Positions 1-5,067 of a DNA stretch of 5,770 nt are shown here, in pieces. Positions within the stretch are counted from its first letter, which is position 1. Every line of letters starts with the position of its first letter. Where the stretch lies: the NCBI GenBank assembly GCA_927911515.1, contig CAKMQH010000201.1, positions 1-5,770 of the forward strand, in the 5' to 3' direction. Position numbers and translations under genes: made by a program. This stretch comes from an uncultured Neisseria sp. Lineage in GTDB: Bacteria > Pseudomonadota > Gammaproteobacteria > Burkholderiales > Neisseriaceae. The notes beneath the pieces were generated by a model that was not told the origin of the DNA, searched no databases, and saw nothing but the letters and a program-made list of their open reading frames with translations.

Positions 1-82
1 GACAAGGCAACGAAGCCGCAGACAGTACAGATAGTACGGCAAGGCGAGGCAACGCCGTACTGGTTTAAAGTTAATCCACTAT
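1..82. repeat. Correia repeat element (CREE), right part, cut by window start
   Basis: The stretch reads from the interior of a Correia element (GACAAGGC...GAAGCCGCAGACAGTAC...GGCAAGGCGAGGCAACGCCGTAC) to its terminal inverted repeat, ending AATCCACTAT at 82. The middle is the short, internally deleted form: the segment that carries the IHF site in long copies is absent. The missing left terminus (TATAGTGGATTAA...TCAG) is exactly what is found at the other end of the window. In the family, these MITE-like elements can supply promoters at their ends and can be cut by RNase III when transcribed; neither is shown here. The last canonical base (A) is replaced by G at 83. Confidence 0.88.
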
Positions 83-172
83 GCAAGGCTATCCTTTTAT
101 TTTTAAAAATTAATTTCAAATTCAGCAGCATGTGCGGAGCGCAGCAGGTTTGAGCGCGGTCAAAGTCATCGG

Positions 173-210
173 AGGTCTCTGAAAAAGATTTCGGGCTTTT
201 CAGACGACCT
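173..210 (-). terminator. DUS-pair hairpin behind the immunity ORFs
   Basis: Read on the minus strand, an intact AGGTCGTCTGAAAA arm (210-197) is followed by a complementary arm that lacks one G (TTTTCAGAGACCT, 185-173). The stem is 5 + 8 bp with a single bulged G. It lies 29 bases past the stop of the 240-515 ORF. No T-run follows (the next bases are CCGATG), so it may be a weak terminator or only a DUS. The intact DUS is at 199-210. Confidence 0.65.
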
Positions 211-239
211 CCATTTACTGACAACAAGTTATCGTTTCT

Positions 240-515
240 TCAAAACAATTGGCGGGACTTCTTCCATTTATCGTAATACATAAAACCCATTTGATCGATT
301 TTCCATTCCTCACCTTCAAAAACCAGCGTATAGGTTTTCTTTTCCCCTCTATAATCCAACACATCTATTTCGTATTTTTTATCACTGATTTTCCGTTCGG
401 CTGTAATGGTTTGGTTATATTCTGGTGGCATTTGAAAAGAAGGGGCTTCTTGTCTAGCTTGCCTTAAAGATAAAGCTTTTTTAGATAAAAATTGGTGATG
501 TATTTTTTGATTCAT
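240..515 (-). CDS. C-terminal part of an NTF2-fold immunity-type protein (probably one half of a broken gene)
   Basis: This 91-residue ORF starts at ATG 515-513. Its start overlaps the stop of the preceding 57-residue ORF by one base (TGATG). The C-terminal two thirds look like the strand-rich part of Imm-NTF2 / RhsIA-type immunity proteins: a PPEY motif near residues 30-33, alternating strands (KKYEIDVLDY, KTYTLVFEG), WKID near 71-74 and a closing DKWKKS. That resemblance is from memory of the family, not a search. It has no signal peptide or membrane segment, so a cytosolic role is expected. An NTF2 fold needs N-terminal helices, which are absent here but present in the upstream ORF, so I read the two as halves of one gene. 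No strong Shine-Dalgarno precedes this ATG. No partner toxin is visible. If translated alone, by coupling at TGATG, it may not fold. The AT-rich base composition differs from the neighbouring metallo-hydrolase gene. Confidence 0.6.
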   Translation of the reverse strand: MNQKIHHQFLSKKALSLRQARQEAPSFQMPPEYNQTITAERKISDKKYEIDVLDYRGEKKTYTLVFEGEEWKIDQMGFMYYDKWKKSRQLF

Positions 516-688
516 CAGATCTTTTTTGCTGTTTCATCTTCATCAATTTCAAAAAAAGTACCTTCATCCAAACTTTTTTGAGCAAGCCCTCCCCAATACA
601 ATTCATAATCTCTCATTTGTTGAATGAACTCAGCTAATGTTTCATGCGCGGTTTTCATATTACGAATTTCCTTTGAAGTGTATTCCAT
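515..688 (-). CDS. N-terminal helical part of the same NTF2-fold immunity-type gene (57 aa)
   Basis: This short minus-strand frame runs from ATG 688-686 (MEYTSKEIRNMKTAHETL...) to TGA 517-515. An in-frame TAA lies three codons upstream of the ATG. A second start, Met11 at 658, has the better ribosome site: AAGGA about ten bases ahead. It encodes amphipathic helices (ETLAEFIQQMRDYELYW) and an acidic stretch (EIDEDE), then ends at KKI after an A6 tract (T6 on the plus strand, 522-527). Adding one A there would continue the frame as ...ETAKKDLMNQKIHH... into the 240-515 ORF, giving about 149 residues, a usual size for NTF2-fold immunity proteins. The order of a helix with FIxxM followed by strand-rich sequence also fits that family. 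Only about 20 bases separate it from the metallo-hydrolase terminator, so it needs its own promoter or readthrough. A genuine overlapping two-gene pair is possible but less likely. Confidence 0.55.
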   Translation of the reverse strand: MEYTSKEIRNMKTAHETLAEFIQQMRDYELYWGGLAQKSLDEGTFFEIDEDETAKKI

Positions 689-709
689 TGCATTTTACTC
701 ATTCTCTAT

Positions 710-750
710 AAAAAGGTCTCTGAAACGCTTATCCGTGTTTCAGACGACCT
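710..750 (-). terminator. DUS-pair intrinsic terminator of the metallo-hydrolase gene
   Basis: On the minus strand, AGGTCGTCTGAAAC (750-737) pairs with GTTTCAGAGACCT (726-714) and is followed by TTTTTATA. The second arm lacks the G that would complete the DUS, leaving a one-base bulge. It begins 14 bases past the stop codon of the 765-1397 gene, the classical position for a Neisseria terminator built from uptake sequences. The intact DUS is at 739-750. Confidence 0.85.
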
Positions 751-764
751 TTCACTTTCAGGAT

Positions 765-1397
765 TTAAAAAAACGGATTGTGCCGTTTTTCATGCCCGAT
801 GTCGGTCATTCTGCCGTGTCCGGCGATGACGCGGGTGTCTTCGGGCAGGACGAACAGTTTGGTGCGGATATTATGGATGAGGTCGGCGTGGTTGCCGCGC
901 GGGAAGTCGGTTCTGCCTATGGTTTCGTAAAACAATACATCGCCCGCGATGAGCAGCCCTGCTTCGGCGCAGTAGAAAACGACGTGGCCGGGCGTGTGGC
1001 CGGGGATGTGCAGGACTTGGAAGGCGTGGCTGCCGACCTTGAGCGTTTCGCCTTCGGTCAGCCAACGGGTCGGCTCGAATGCGGGGGAAACGGAAAAACC
1101 GTATTGGGCGGTCGTTTCGGGCAGGGCTTGCAGCAGGAATTCGTCGTCTGCATGAGGGCCGATGACGGGGACGGGGCGGTGTTCGCGCAATTCCACCACA
1201 CCGCCGGCATGGTCGAGATGGCCGTGGGTCAGCCAAATAGCGGTCAGGGTGAGGTTTTTCGCGTCCAGCTCTTGCAGGAGGAAGGAAACGTCGCCGCCGA
1301 CATCGGTCAGGACGGCTTCGCGGGTTTCGTCATCCCACAAAAGGGTGCAGTTTTGGCGGAAAGGGGTAACGGCAATGATTTCGGCTTGAATTGCCAT
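765..1397 (-). CDS. Metallo-beta-lactamase-fold hydrolase, glyoxalase II-like (YcbL/GloC type)
   Basis: A 210-residue cytosolic metallo-hydrolase. Visible metal ligands are THGHLDH at 57-63 (H58, H60, D62, H63), H134 in IPGHTPGH, D153 in AGDVLF and H194 in AGHG. The FRQNC motif near 13-17, GRTDF at 161-165 and the ending HEKRHNPFF are characteristic of the short glyoxalase II-like branch typified by E. coli YcbL (GloC), about 210-215 residues. That branch lacks the long C-terminal substrate domain of classical GloB. The expected reaction is hydrolysis of S-lactoylglutathione or a related thioester in methylglyoxal detoxification; the substrate here is inferred. The ATG at 1397 has AAGGAA nine bases ahead (1412-1407), which supports the start. 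It is divergent from ligE and ends in its own terminator, so it looks monocistronic. Full length, with every key residue present. Confidence 0.93.
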   Translation of the reverse strand: MAIQAEIIAVTPFRQNCTLLWDDETREAVLTDVGGDVSFLLQELDAKNLTLTAIWLTHGHLDHAGGVVELREHRPVPVIGPHADDEFLLQALPETTAQYGFSVSPAFEPTRWLTEGETLKVGSHAFQVLHIPGHTPGHVVFYCAEAGLLIAGDVLFYETIGRTDFPRGNHADLIHNIRTKLFVLPEDTRVIAGHGRMTDIGHEKRHNPFF

Positions 1398-1439
1398 AAG
1401 GCGGGATTCCTTGGGTAGTGGTTGGACGGGGTGGATATT

Positions 1440-1451
1440 TTCAGACGACCT
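1440..1451. other. DNA uptake sequence (single), divergent intergenic region
   Basis: TTCAGACGACCT is an intact 12-mer without a partner arm, between the metallo-hydrolase gene and ligE. A GACC-TTC-GGTC mini-hairpin directly abuts it (1447-1457). Confidence 0.9.
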
Positions 1452-1495
1452 TCGGTCTGTTTATGCGGTATCATTATTATATTTGAAATAATCAC
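1451..1495. promoter_or_regulatory. Probable divergent promoter region for the metallo-hydrolase gene and ligE
   Basis: This is the only AT-rich island in the 117-base divergent gap. On the minus strand it contains a perfect TATAAT (1481-1476), which would give the metallo-hydrolase mRNA a leader of roughly 75 bases containing the DUS. On the plus strand TATTAT (1475-1480) is correctly placed for ligE. Neither has a good -35 box at normal spacing. The two -10 candidates overlap, so the promoters could compete. Assignment is tentative. Confidence 0.4.
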
Positions 1496-1514
1496 TCACA
1501 TTACAGGAACGTTT

Positions 1515-2333
1515 ATGAGAACTTCAATGCAGGGCATGATACCGATTTTTGCCGCTTTTTTCATCCAAACGGCGCTCGGCGCGGATTTGATGCTGGCACA
1601 GGAATACAAAGACCAAGACATTACAGGCTGGGCGATGAGCGAGAAGCTCGACGGCGTGCGCGCATATTGGGACGGGCGGCAACTGGTCAGCAGGCAGGGC
1701 TACGCGTTTACGCCGCCCAAAGGCTTTACCGCGCAGTTCCCGCCCTATCCGCTCGATGGAGAGCTGTATAGCGGACGCGGACAGTTTGAACAGATTTCCG
1801 CCGCCGTGCGCTCGTCTTCCGGCGATTGGCGCGGCATCCGCCTTCATGTTTTCGACGTACCCAAAGCGCAGGGCAATCTCTACCAACGCCTCGCAGTCGC
1901 AACGCAATGGCTGAAAACGCATCCGAACGCGCCCATCACCATCATCCCGCAAACCAAAGTCCGCGACCGGCAACACGCGATGGACTTTTTAAAACAAATC
2001 GAAGCGCAGGGCGGCGAAGGCGTGATGCTGCGCCAGCCCGAATCGCGTTACAGCGGCGGCAGGAGCAGCCAATTATTGAAGCTGAAAAGCCAATACGACG
2101 ACGAATGCACGGTAACGCGGCATTATGAAGGCAAAGGGCGCAATGCCGGGCGGCTGGGCGCGGTCGGCTGCAAAAACCAACACGGCGAATTCCGCATCGG
2201 CAGCGGTTTCAAAGACAAAGACCGCGACAACCCGCCCAAAATCGGCGCAGTCATCACATACCGCTACCGCGGCTTCACACAAAAAGGCACGCCAAAATTT
2301 GCCACGTTTATGCGGGTCAGGACGGACAGGTAA
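1515..2333 (+). CDS. ligE: Exported ATP-dependent DNA ligase (LigE type)
   Basis: A minimal ATP-dependent DNA ligase of 272 residues that seals nicks through a lysyl-AMP intermediate. Residues 1-22 form a signal peptide (hydrophobic IPIFAAFFIQTALGA), placing the enzyme in the periplasm or outside the cell. The nucleotidyltransferase domain follows: motif I EKLDGVR with catalytic K44, motif III DGEL at 81-84, IIIa FDV at 113-115, IV EGVM at 168-171, and V LLKLK with K189 and K191. The OB-fold domain fills about 192-272. There is no DNA-binding or latch insert, as expected for LigE. I start at 1515 because AGGAA lies five bases upstream and the product then begins with a proper signal peptide; the in-frame ATG at 1422 would bury it. 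The family occurs in naturally competent or biofilm-forming proteobacteria, so a role on incoming or extracellular DNA is plausible but unproven. The gene has its own DUS terminator. Confidence 0.93.
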   Translation: MRTSMQGMIPIFAAFFIQTALGADLMLAQEYKDQDITGWAMSEKLDGVRAYWDGRQLVSRQGYAFTPPKGFTAQFPPYPLDGELYSGRGQFEQISAAVRSSSGDWRGIRLHVFDVPKAQGNLYQRLAVATQWLKTHPNAPITIIPQTKVRDRQHAMDFLKQIEAQGGEGVMLRQPESRYSGGRSSQLLKLKSQYDDECTVTRHYEGKGRNAGRLGAVGCKNQHGEFRIGSGFKDKDRDNPPKIGAVITYRYRGFTQKGTPKFATFMRVRTDR

Positions 2334-2348
2334 GAGCGGATGATTGGA

Positions 2349-2392
2349 AGGTCGTCTGAAAACCGTATTTTTAGGTTTTCAGAGACCTTTTT
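2349..2392 (+). terminator. DUS-pair intrinsic terminator of ligE
   Basis: AGGTCGTCTGAAAACC (2349-2364) pairs with GGTTTTCAGAGACCT (2374-2388) and is followed by TTTTTATA. The second arm again lacks one G, so the stem has a single bulge. It starts 15 bases past the ligE stop. The intact DUS is 2349-2360. Confidence 0.88.
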
Positions 2393-2501
2393 ATAAACAT
2401 GGATGGATACTGAATCGGTTTTCGGCTTTGGCGGCAGGAAGAGGGAACTTTGGTATATCTCGGATAATTTAACTTTTGATACAGTAGCTTATGTGGCCTC
2501 A

Positions 2502-2537
2502 TCATTCCTTTTAGCCCCGTCATTCCCTTTAGCTCCG
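2502..2537. repeat. Two 18-bp tandem units running into a dRS3
   Basis: TCATTCCTTTTAGCCCCG (2502-2519) and TCATTCCCTTTAGCTCCG (2520-2537) differ at two positions. A third TCATTCCC (2538 onward) becomes the left end of the first dRS3. The units look like serial duplications of the repeat edge. Confidence 0.8.
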
Positions 2538-2662
2538 TCATTCCCGCGCAGGCGGGAATCCAGTCCTATCCGCACGGAAACTTATCGGGCAAAAGGTTTC
2601 CTCAATTCCGCATCCTGGATTCCCGCCGTAGCCTGTCCTCGCGTAGGCGGGGGCGGGAATGA
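2538..2662. repeat. Neisserial intergenic mosaic element (NIME): two dRS3-type palindromes around an RS unit
   Basis: A first dRS3, ATTCCCGCGCAGGCGGGAAT (2540-2559), and a second, longer palindrome (2619-2660, ATTCCCGCC...GGCGGGAAT) enclose about 59 bases of RS-type sequence containing GGAAACTTATCGGG. The 13-mers GGCGGGAATCCAG (2551-2563) and CTGGATTCCCGCC (2615-2627) form a perfect inverted pair around the RS unit. This architecture is known for NIMEs. dRS3 palindromes are also known insertion sites for filamentous Neisseria prophages, but no phage gene is present here. Confidence 0.85.
2619..2660. repeat. 42-bp palindromic repeat, left copy flanking the TPR-DUF2971 gene
   Basis: An expanded dRS3 (ATTCCCGCC ... 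GGCGGGAAT) with a 24-base core containing TAGCCTGTCCTCGCGTAGGC. Its reverse complement matches 4798-4839 at 37 of 42 positions by hand alignment, so the two copies stand as inverted repeats on either side of the large gene. Confidence 0.85.
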
Positions 2663-2763
2663 CGGCAGCCGGTAAACAACGCATCGGAGTAAGTTAATTG
2701 ATTATTATCATGTACAATTCCCGCCTGATTGTTTTTTAATGGATTGGTTTGATAAAGGGATAA

Positions 2764-4752
2764 ATGATGGATGTTAATGATTTGATTAGTGCAGCTTCCC
2801 AATTATTTAATGAGGGGAAATACGCTGAAGTAATTGAAAAGCTAGAGCAGGCTAACAAAATTACGCATGAAATCACTCAGACTGAAGAGCGAATCAATAT
2901 TCAATGTGGGCTTGGACGTTGTCATCTTGAACTGGCCATGAAGTCCAAAAATAAGTATGAAGCAGACAAATCGTTTGAGAATGCCGTCAAACACTATCAA
3001 GAGTGCTTACGGTTAGTGAGATATAGAAAAAACAGCGTTCAACAACAAATCGATGCCCAATTTTGGCTTGGCCGTTGTTATTTTGAACATGCCAAGGAAA
3101 CCAAGGATACGGACAAAGCAGGCGAACTGTTTGAACTGGCTGTTGAACACTATCAGGAATGGTTGCAGCTTGCCAAGCAACTGACAGATAAACAAAGCAG
3201 TGTTCAGCTTGCCAAGCAGCTGACAGGTGAACAAGGTAGTGTTCAGCAACAAATCGATGCCCAATCTTGGCTTGGCGATTGTTATTTTGAACATGCCAAG
3301 AAAACCAAGGATACTGACAAAGCAGGCAAATTGTTTGAGCAAGCCGCTACATCTTTTGAACAGCAGCTACAGCTTTCCGAGCAACTGGAAAATGATATTT
3401 GGCAAAAAAAAGAACCTATTTGGAAACTCAATATCCGATATTTGCTTGGCTGTTGCTTTTTCGAACAAGCTAGAATAAACAAAGACAAAACAGAATATTT
3501 CATAAAATCTGTTGATTTTTTCAACGAATTACGTGAAGAAATATTGAATATAAATAAAGAAGAGAAAAGGAAGAAGGAAAACTTGCCTTTTCTCTACAGC
3601 AATGAGAAAGAAAAAGAAGGATTAGAACTGGAAAAGAAGATTCATCATGACTTAAGAAATATTGATTATCTCAATAAAGATTGGACTTCTTCTTTCGAAA
3701 AGAAAAAACAAGAAATACAGGAATCGCTTTTCAAAGGCAAAACTTCACAACCACAAGACGCCGTTTCAACCGTGTTGGCGGTTCTCCATATTACGCCAGC
3801 AGAATTGGGAGCAATTCCGATGGCGCATTACACTTCACCCCATGTATGCCATATATTATTTGGCATCGGCGGCAACGAAACCGCCAGTCCAATGCGGCTC
3901 GGCAGCTCCACCTATATGAACGACCCATCCGAAGGCAGGGGGCTGTTGGAATTGCTGAACCAGCAGGATTTGGAGTTGGAAAACAAGGCGGATGGTGAGT
4001 CCCACAATGCTTTTTTTACCTGCTTCTCCAGCCGCGTCAACGATTTGAACCAGTTCCGCCTGTATGGCAAAGAAGACGGCGTAGAGGCTTCGGGCTGCTG
4101 TCTGGTATTCAATAAAAACGGGGATTGGTTGAGGGAAGCGGATGTTTCCGTCCCATTCAGCGGCCTGTCTGAAATGTCCGGTCAGAGTTCAGACGACCTG
4201 CCGAAAGCCGATAAATACGAAAAACTGCCGCTTTATCAAGTTGCTTATATCGCTTACAAAGATGAATATATTGCGGATAAGAAATGCGGGAAATGGTTTC
4301 CGTCTCAAGAAGACCCGAAATTCGGTATCCGCCTGAAACCCGTCGGAAATGAAGAATGGCATCAGTTCCGCTTGGAAAAATTAAAAGAAGCGTTGGAAGA
4401 GCTTATCGGGTTTTTCAAGGACAAATCCGCCGTCAGCGACGACGATAAAGAAGCCTTGGAATACATCCGCTATCTGTTTAAAGACTTCGCCTTCCGCGAC
4501 GAAGAAGAGTTCCGCCTGTTGGTCATCAAGCCAATCGATTCAGAAGAAATCGAATATTGCGAGGCGACCCAATCCGTCTATATCCCTTATGCCGATATAC
4601 GGAATCAGGTGGACGAGGTGATTTTGGGCACGAATTACGAAAAAACCGGCAATCAACGCAAGGCGGAAGTGTTCCGCTATCAGATGAAGCAAAAATGCCC
4701 CGACGTCAAAGTCTCCCGCTCGACGCTGCCGATTAATCCGCCGAATAAGTAG
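2764..4752 (+). CDS. TPR-like repeat protein with C-terminal DUF2971 domain, function unknown
   Basis: A 662-residue soluble protein without signal peptide or membrane segment. The N-terminal half is helical and TPR/Sel1-like: LGxCxxExA recurs at 50-58, 102-110, 170-178 and 228-236, each with a cysteine at the same place, followed by ...KAxxLFExA. A lysine/glutamate-rich linker (about 255-325) follows. The C-terminal part (about 350-650) reads as DUF2971: HYTS at 355-358, RLGSSTYMNDPSEGR around 378-392, FFTCFSSR at 417-424, FRLYG at 431-435, FRDEEEFRLL at 577-586 and VDEVILG at 616-622. Assignment is by remembered motif pattern. The HYT...NDP.E layout resembles ADP-ribosyltransferase-like families such as DarT, but catalysis is inference. 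AGGG (2756-2759) precedes two adjacent ATGs; the second (2767) has slightly better spacing. Oddities: AT-rich front half, GC-richer back half with an internal DUS, internal duplications, and flanking inverted repeats. No partner gene is adjacent; a sensor-effector defence role is speculative. Confidence 0.85.
   Translation: MMDVNDLISAASQLFNEGKYAEVIEKLEQANKITHEITQTEERINIQCGLGRCHLELAMKSKNKYEADKSFENAVKHYQECLRLVRYRKNSVQQQIDAQFWLGRCYFEHAKETKDTDKAGELFELAVEHYQEWLQLAKQLTDKQSSVQLAKQLTGEQGSVQQQIDAQSWLGDCYFEHAKKTKDTDKAGKLFEQAATSFEQQLQLSEQLENDIWQKKEPIWKLNIRYLLGCCFFEQARINKDKTEYFIKSVDFFNELREEILNINKEEKRKKENLPFLYSNEKEKEGLELEKKIHHDLRNIDYLNKDWTSSFEKKKQEIQESLFKGKTSQPQDAVSTVLAVLHITPAELGAIPMAHYTSPHVCHILFGIGGNETASPMRLGSSTYMNDPSEGRGLLELLNQQDLELENKADGESHNAFFTCFSSRVNDLNQFRLYGKEDGVEASGCCLVFNKNGDWLREADVSVPFSGLSEMSGQSSDDLPKADKYEKLPLYQVAYIAYKDEYIADKKCGKWFPSQEDPKFGIRLKPVGNEEWHQFRLEKLKEALEELIGFFKDKSAVSDDDKEALEYIRYLFKDFAFRDEEEFRLLVIKPIDSEEIEYCEATQSVYIPYADIRNQVDEVILGTNYEKTGNQRKAEVFRYQMKQKCPDVKVSRSTLPINPPNK
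3034..3135 (+). repeat. 102-bp intragenic duplication, copy 1 (copy 2 at 3238-3339)
   Basis: Within the TPR region, 34 codons beginning SVQQQIDAQFWLGRCYFEHA recur 204 bases later, starting at 3238, with 92 of 102 bases identical by hand count. The spacing is exactly 68 codons, so the reading frame is kept. Several differences are synonymous, suggesting a fairly recent duplication with constrained protein sequence. Confidence 0.9.
3166..3243 (+). repeat. 39-bp in-frame tandem duplication in the TPR region
   Basis: Unit 1 (3166-3204) and unit 2 (3205-3243) encode QLAKQLTDKQSSV and QLAKQLTGEQGSV. Being 13 codons long, gain or loss of a unit would not shift the frame. It joins the end of one TPR-like duplication to the start of the next. 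Confidence 0.9.
4188..4199. other. DNA uptake sequence inside the DUF2971 coding region
   Basis: TTCAGACGACCT lies in frame, encoding part of SSDDL (residues 475-479). An imperfect opposing GTCTGAA (4166-4172) sits just upstream. It is the only DUS inside a coding sequence in this window. Confidence 0.88.
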
Positions 4753-4797
4753 ATGGGTTTGCTTAATTTTCGATACGGGTGCTTATTGTCAATCGTC

Positions 4798-4839
4798 ATT
4801 CCCGCCTGCGCCTACGCGAGGGCGGGCTACGGCGGAAAT
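4798..4839. repeat. 42-bp palindromic repeat, right copy (inverted relative to 2619-2660)
   Basis: It reads ATTCCCGCC...CGCCTACGCGAGG...GGCTACGGCGGAAAT. Compared with the reverse complement of 2619-2660 it differs at five of 42 positions, including one in the terminal GGGAAT. It begins 46 bases past the stop of the TPR-DUF2971 gene. Confidence 0.85.
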
Positions 4840-4849
4840 CCAGCCAGCC

Positions 4850-4921
4850 GTAGGTCGGGATACTTGTATCCGACAAAAACCTGCCATCCCAAAAGCTGTC
4901 GGATTCGAAAATCCGACCTAC
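4850..4921. repeat. Composite palindromic repeat with two internal hairpins
   Basis: The outer arms GTAGGTCGG (4850-4858) and CCGACCTAC (4913-4921) are perfect inverses. Inside are hairpin one, GTCGGGATAC/GTATCCGAC (4854-4874, one bulge), and hairpin two, GTCGGATT/AATCCGAC (4898-4917). This GTAGGTCGGAT... type of unit is a familiar dispersed Neisseria repeat, although I cannot give it a formal name. Confidence 0.75.
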
Positions 4922-5033
4922 TGCAACTAACCGCGTTAGCGCATTCTGCTCACGCCCGTCACGCGGGCTTTGTCTGCGAAAATGGTTTTCCAAGTTCACA
5001 AAACGGTAAAACAGGGCAAGGCGGACATGGGAT

Positions 5034-5045
5034 TTCAGACGACCT
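5034..5045. other. DNA uptake sequence (single) upstream of hpt
   Basis: TTCAGACGACCT, unpaired, lies directly upstream of the hpt -10 box and overlaps where a -35 element would be. Confidence 0.9.
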
Positions 5046-5061
5046 CAGGGCGATTTGGGTT

Positions 5062-5067
5062 TATAAT
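5062..5067 (+). promoter_or_regulatory. Probable -10 box of hpt
   Basis: This is a perfect TATAAT 33 bases ahead of the hpt start. No TTGACA-like -35 is found at 16-18 bases; that position is occupied by the end of the DUS. Transcription would start near 5074, giving a pyrimidine-rich leader of about 27 bases. Confidence 0.55.

Larger units (their letters stand above)
2389..2763. other. Intergenic region without a gene, mostly repeats
   Basis: Between the ligE terminator and the TPR-DUF2971 gene I see no credible coding sequence. The 90-codon plus-strand frame at 2403-2675 is a translation of repeat DNA. Content in order: about 110 bases of unrecognised, partly AT-rich sequence; 18-bp tandem units at 2502-2537; a NIME at 2538-2662; then about 100 AT-rich bases leading to the next gene. 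The last stretch must hold that gene's promoter. TACAAT at 2713-2718 is a possible -10, but no convincing -35 is present. Confidence 0.7.

Noticed and set aside
83..172. Possible small minus-strand ORF starting MTLTALKPAALRTCC
   Set aside because: Only about 15 codons before a stop, with no ribosome site; probably part of a dispersed intergenic repeat.
624..1418. 264-codon open frame on the plus strand
   Set aside because: It lies antisense to the metallo-hydrolase gene, which has all its catalytic motifs, a ribosome site and a terminator. This translation has no recognisable domain, and its 5' part runs through a terminator and the immunity ORF on the other strand.
1422..1514. N-terminal extension of ligE from the ATG at 1422
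   Set aside because: It would place 31 residues, encoded by a DUS and promoter-like DNA, ahead of the signal peptide. The ATG at 1515 has a good Shine-Dalgarno.
2540..2660. Possible CRISPR-like spaced palindromes
   Set aside because: Only two dRS3-type copies of different length enclose a known RS-type unit, and there are no cas genes or regular spacing; this is a NIME.
2403..2675. 90-codon open frame on the plus strand after ligE
   Set aside because: Its SFPRRRESS and WIPAVACPRVGGGGND segments are translations of dRS3/NIME repeats, and it has no good ribosome site.
2764..4752. Toxin-antitoxin pair centred on the large gene
   Set aside because: No small companion ORF with a ribosome site is found within several hundred bases on either side, so a two-gene module is not supported.
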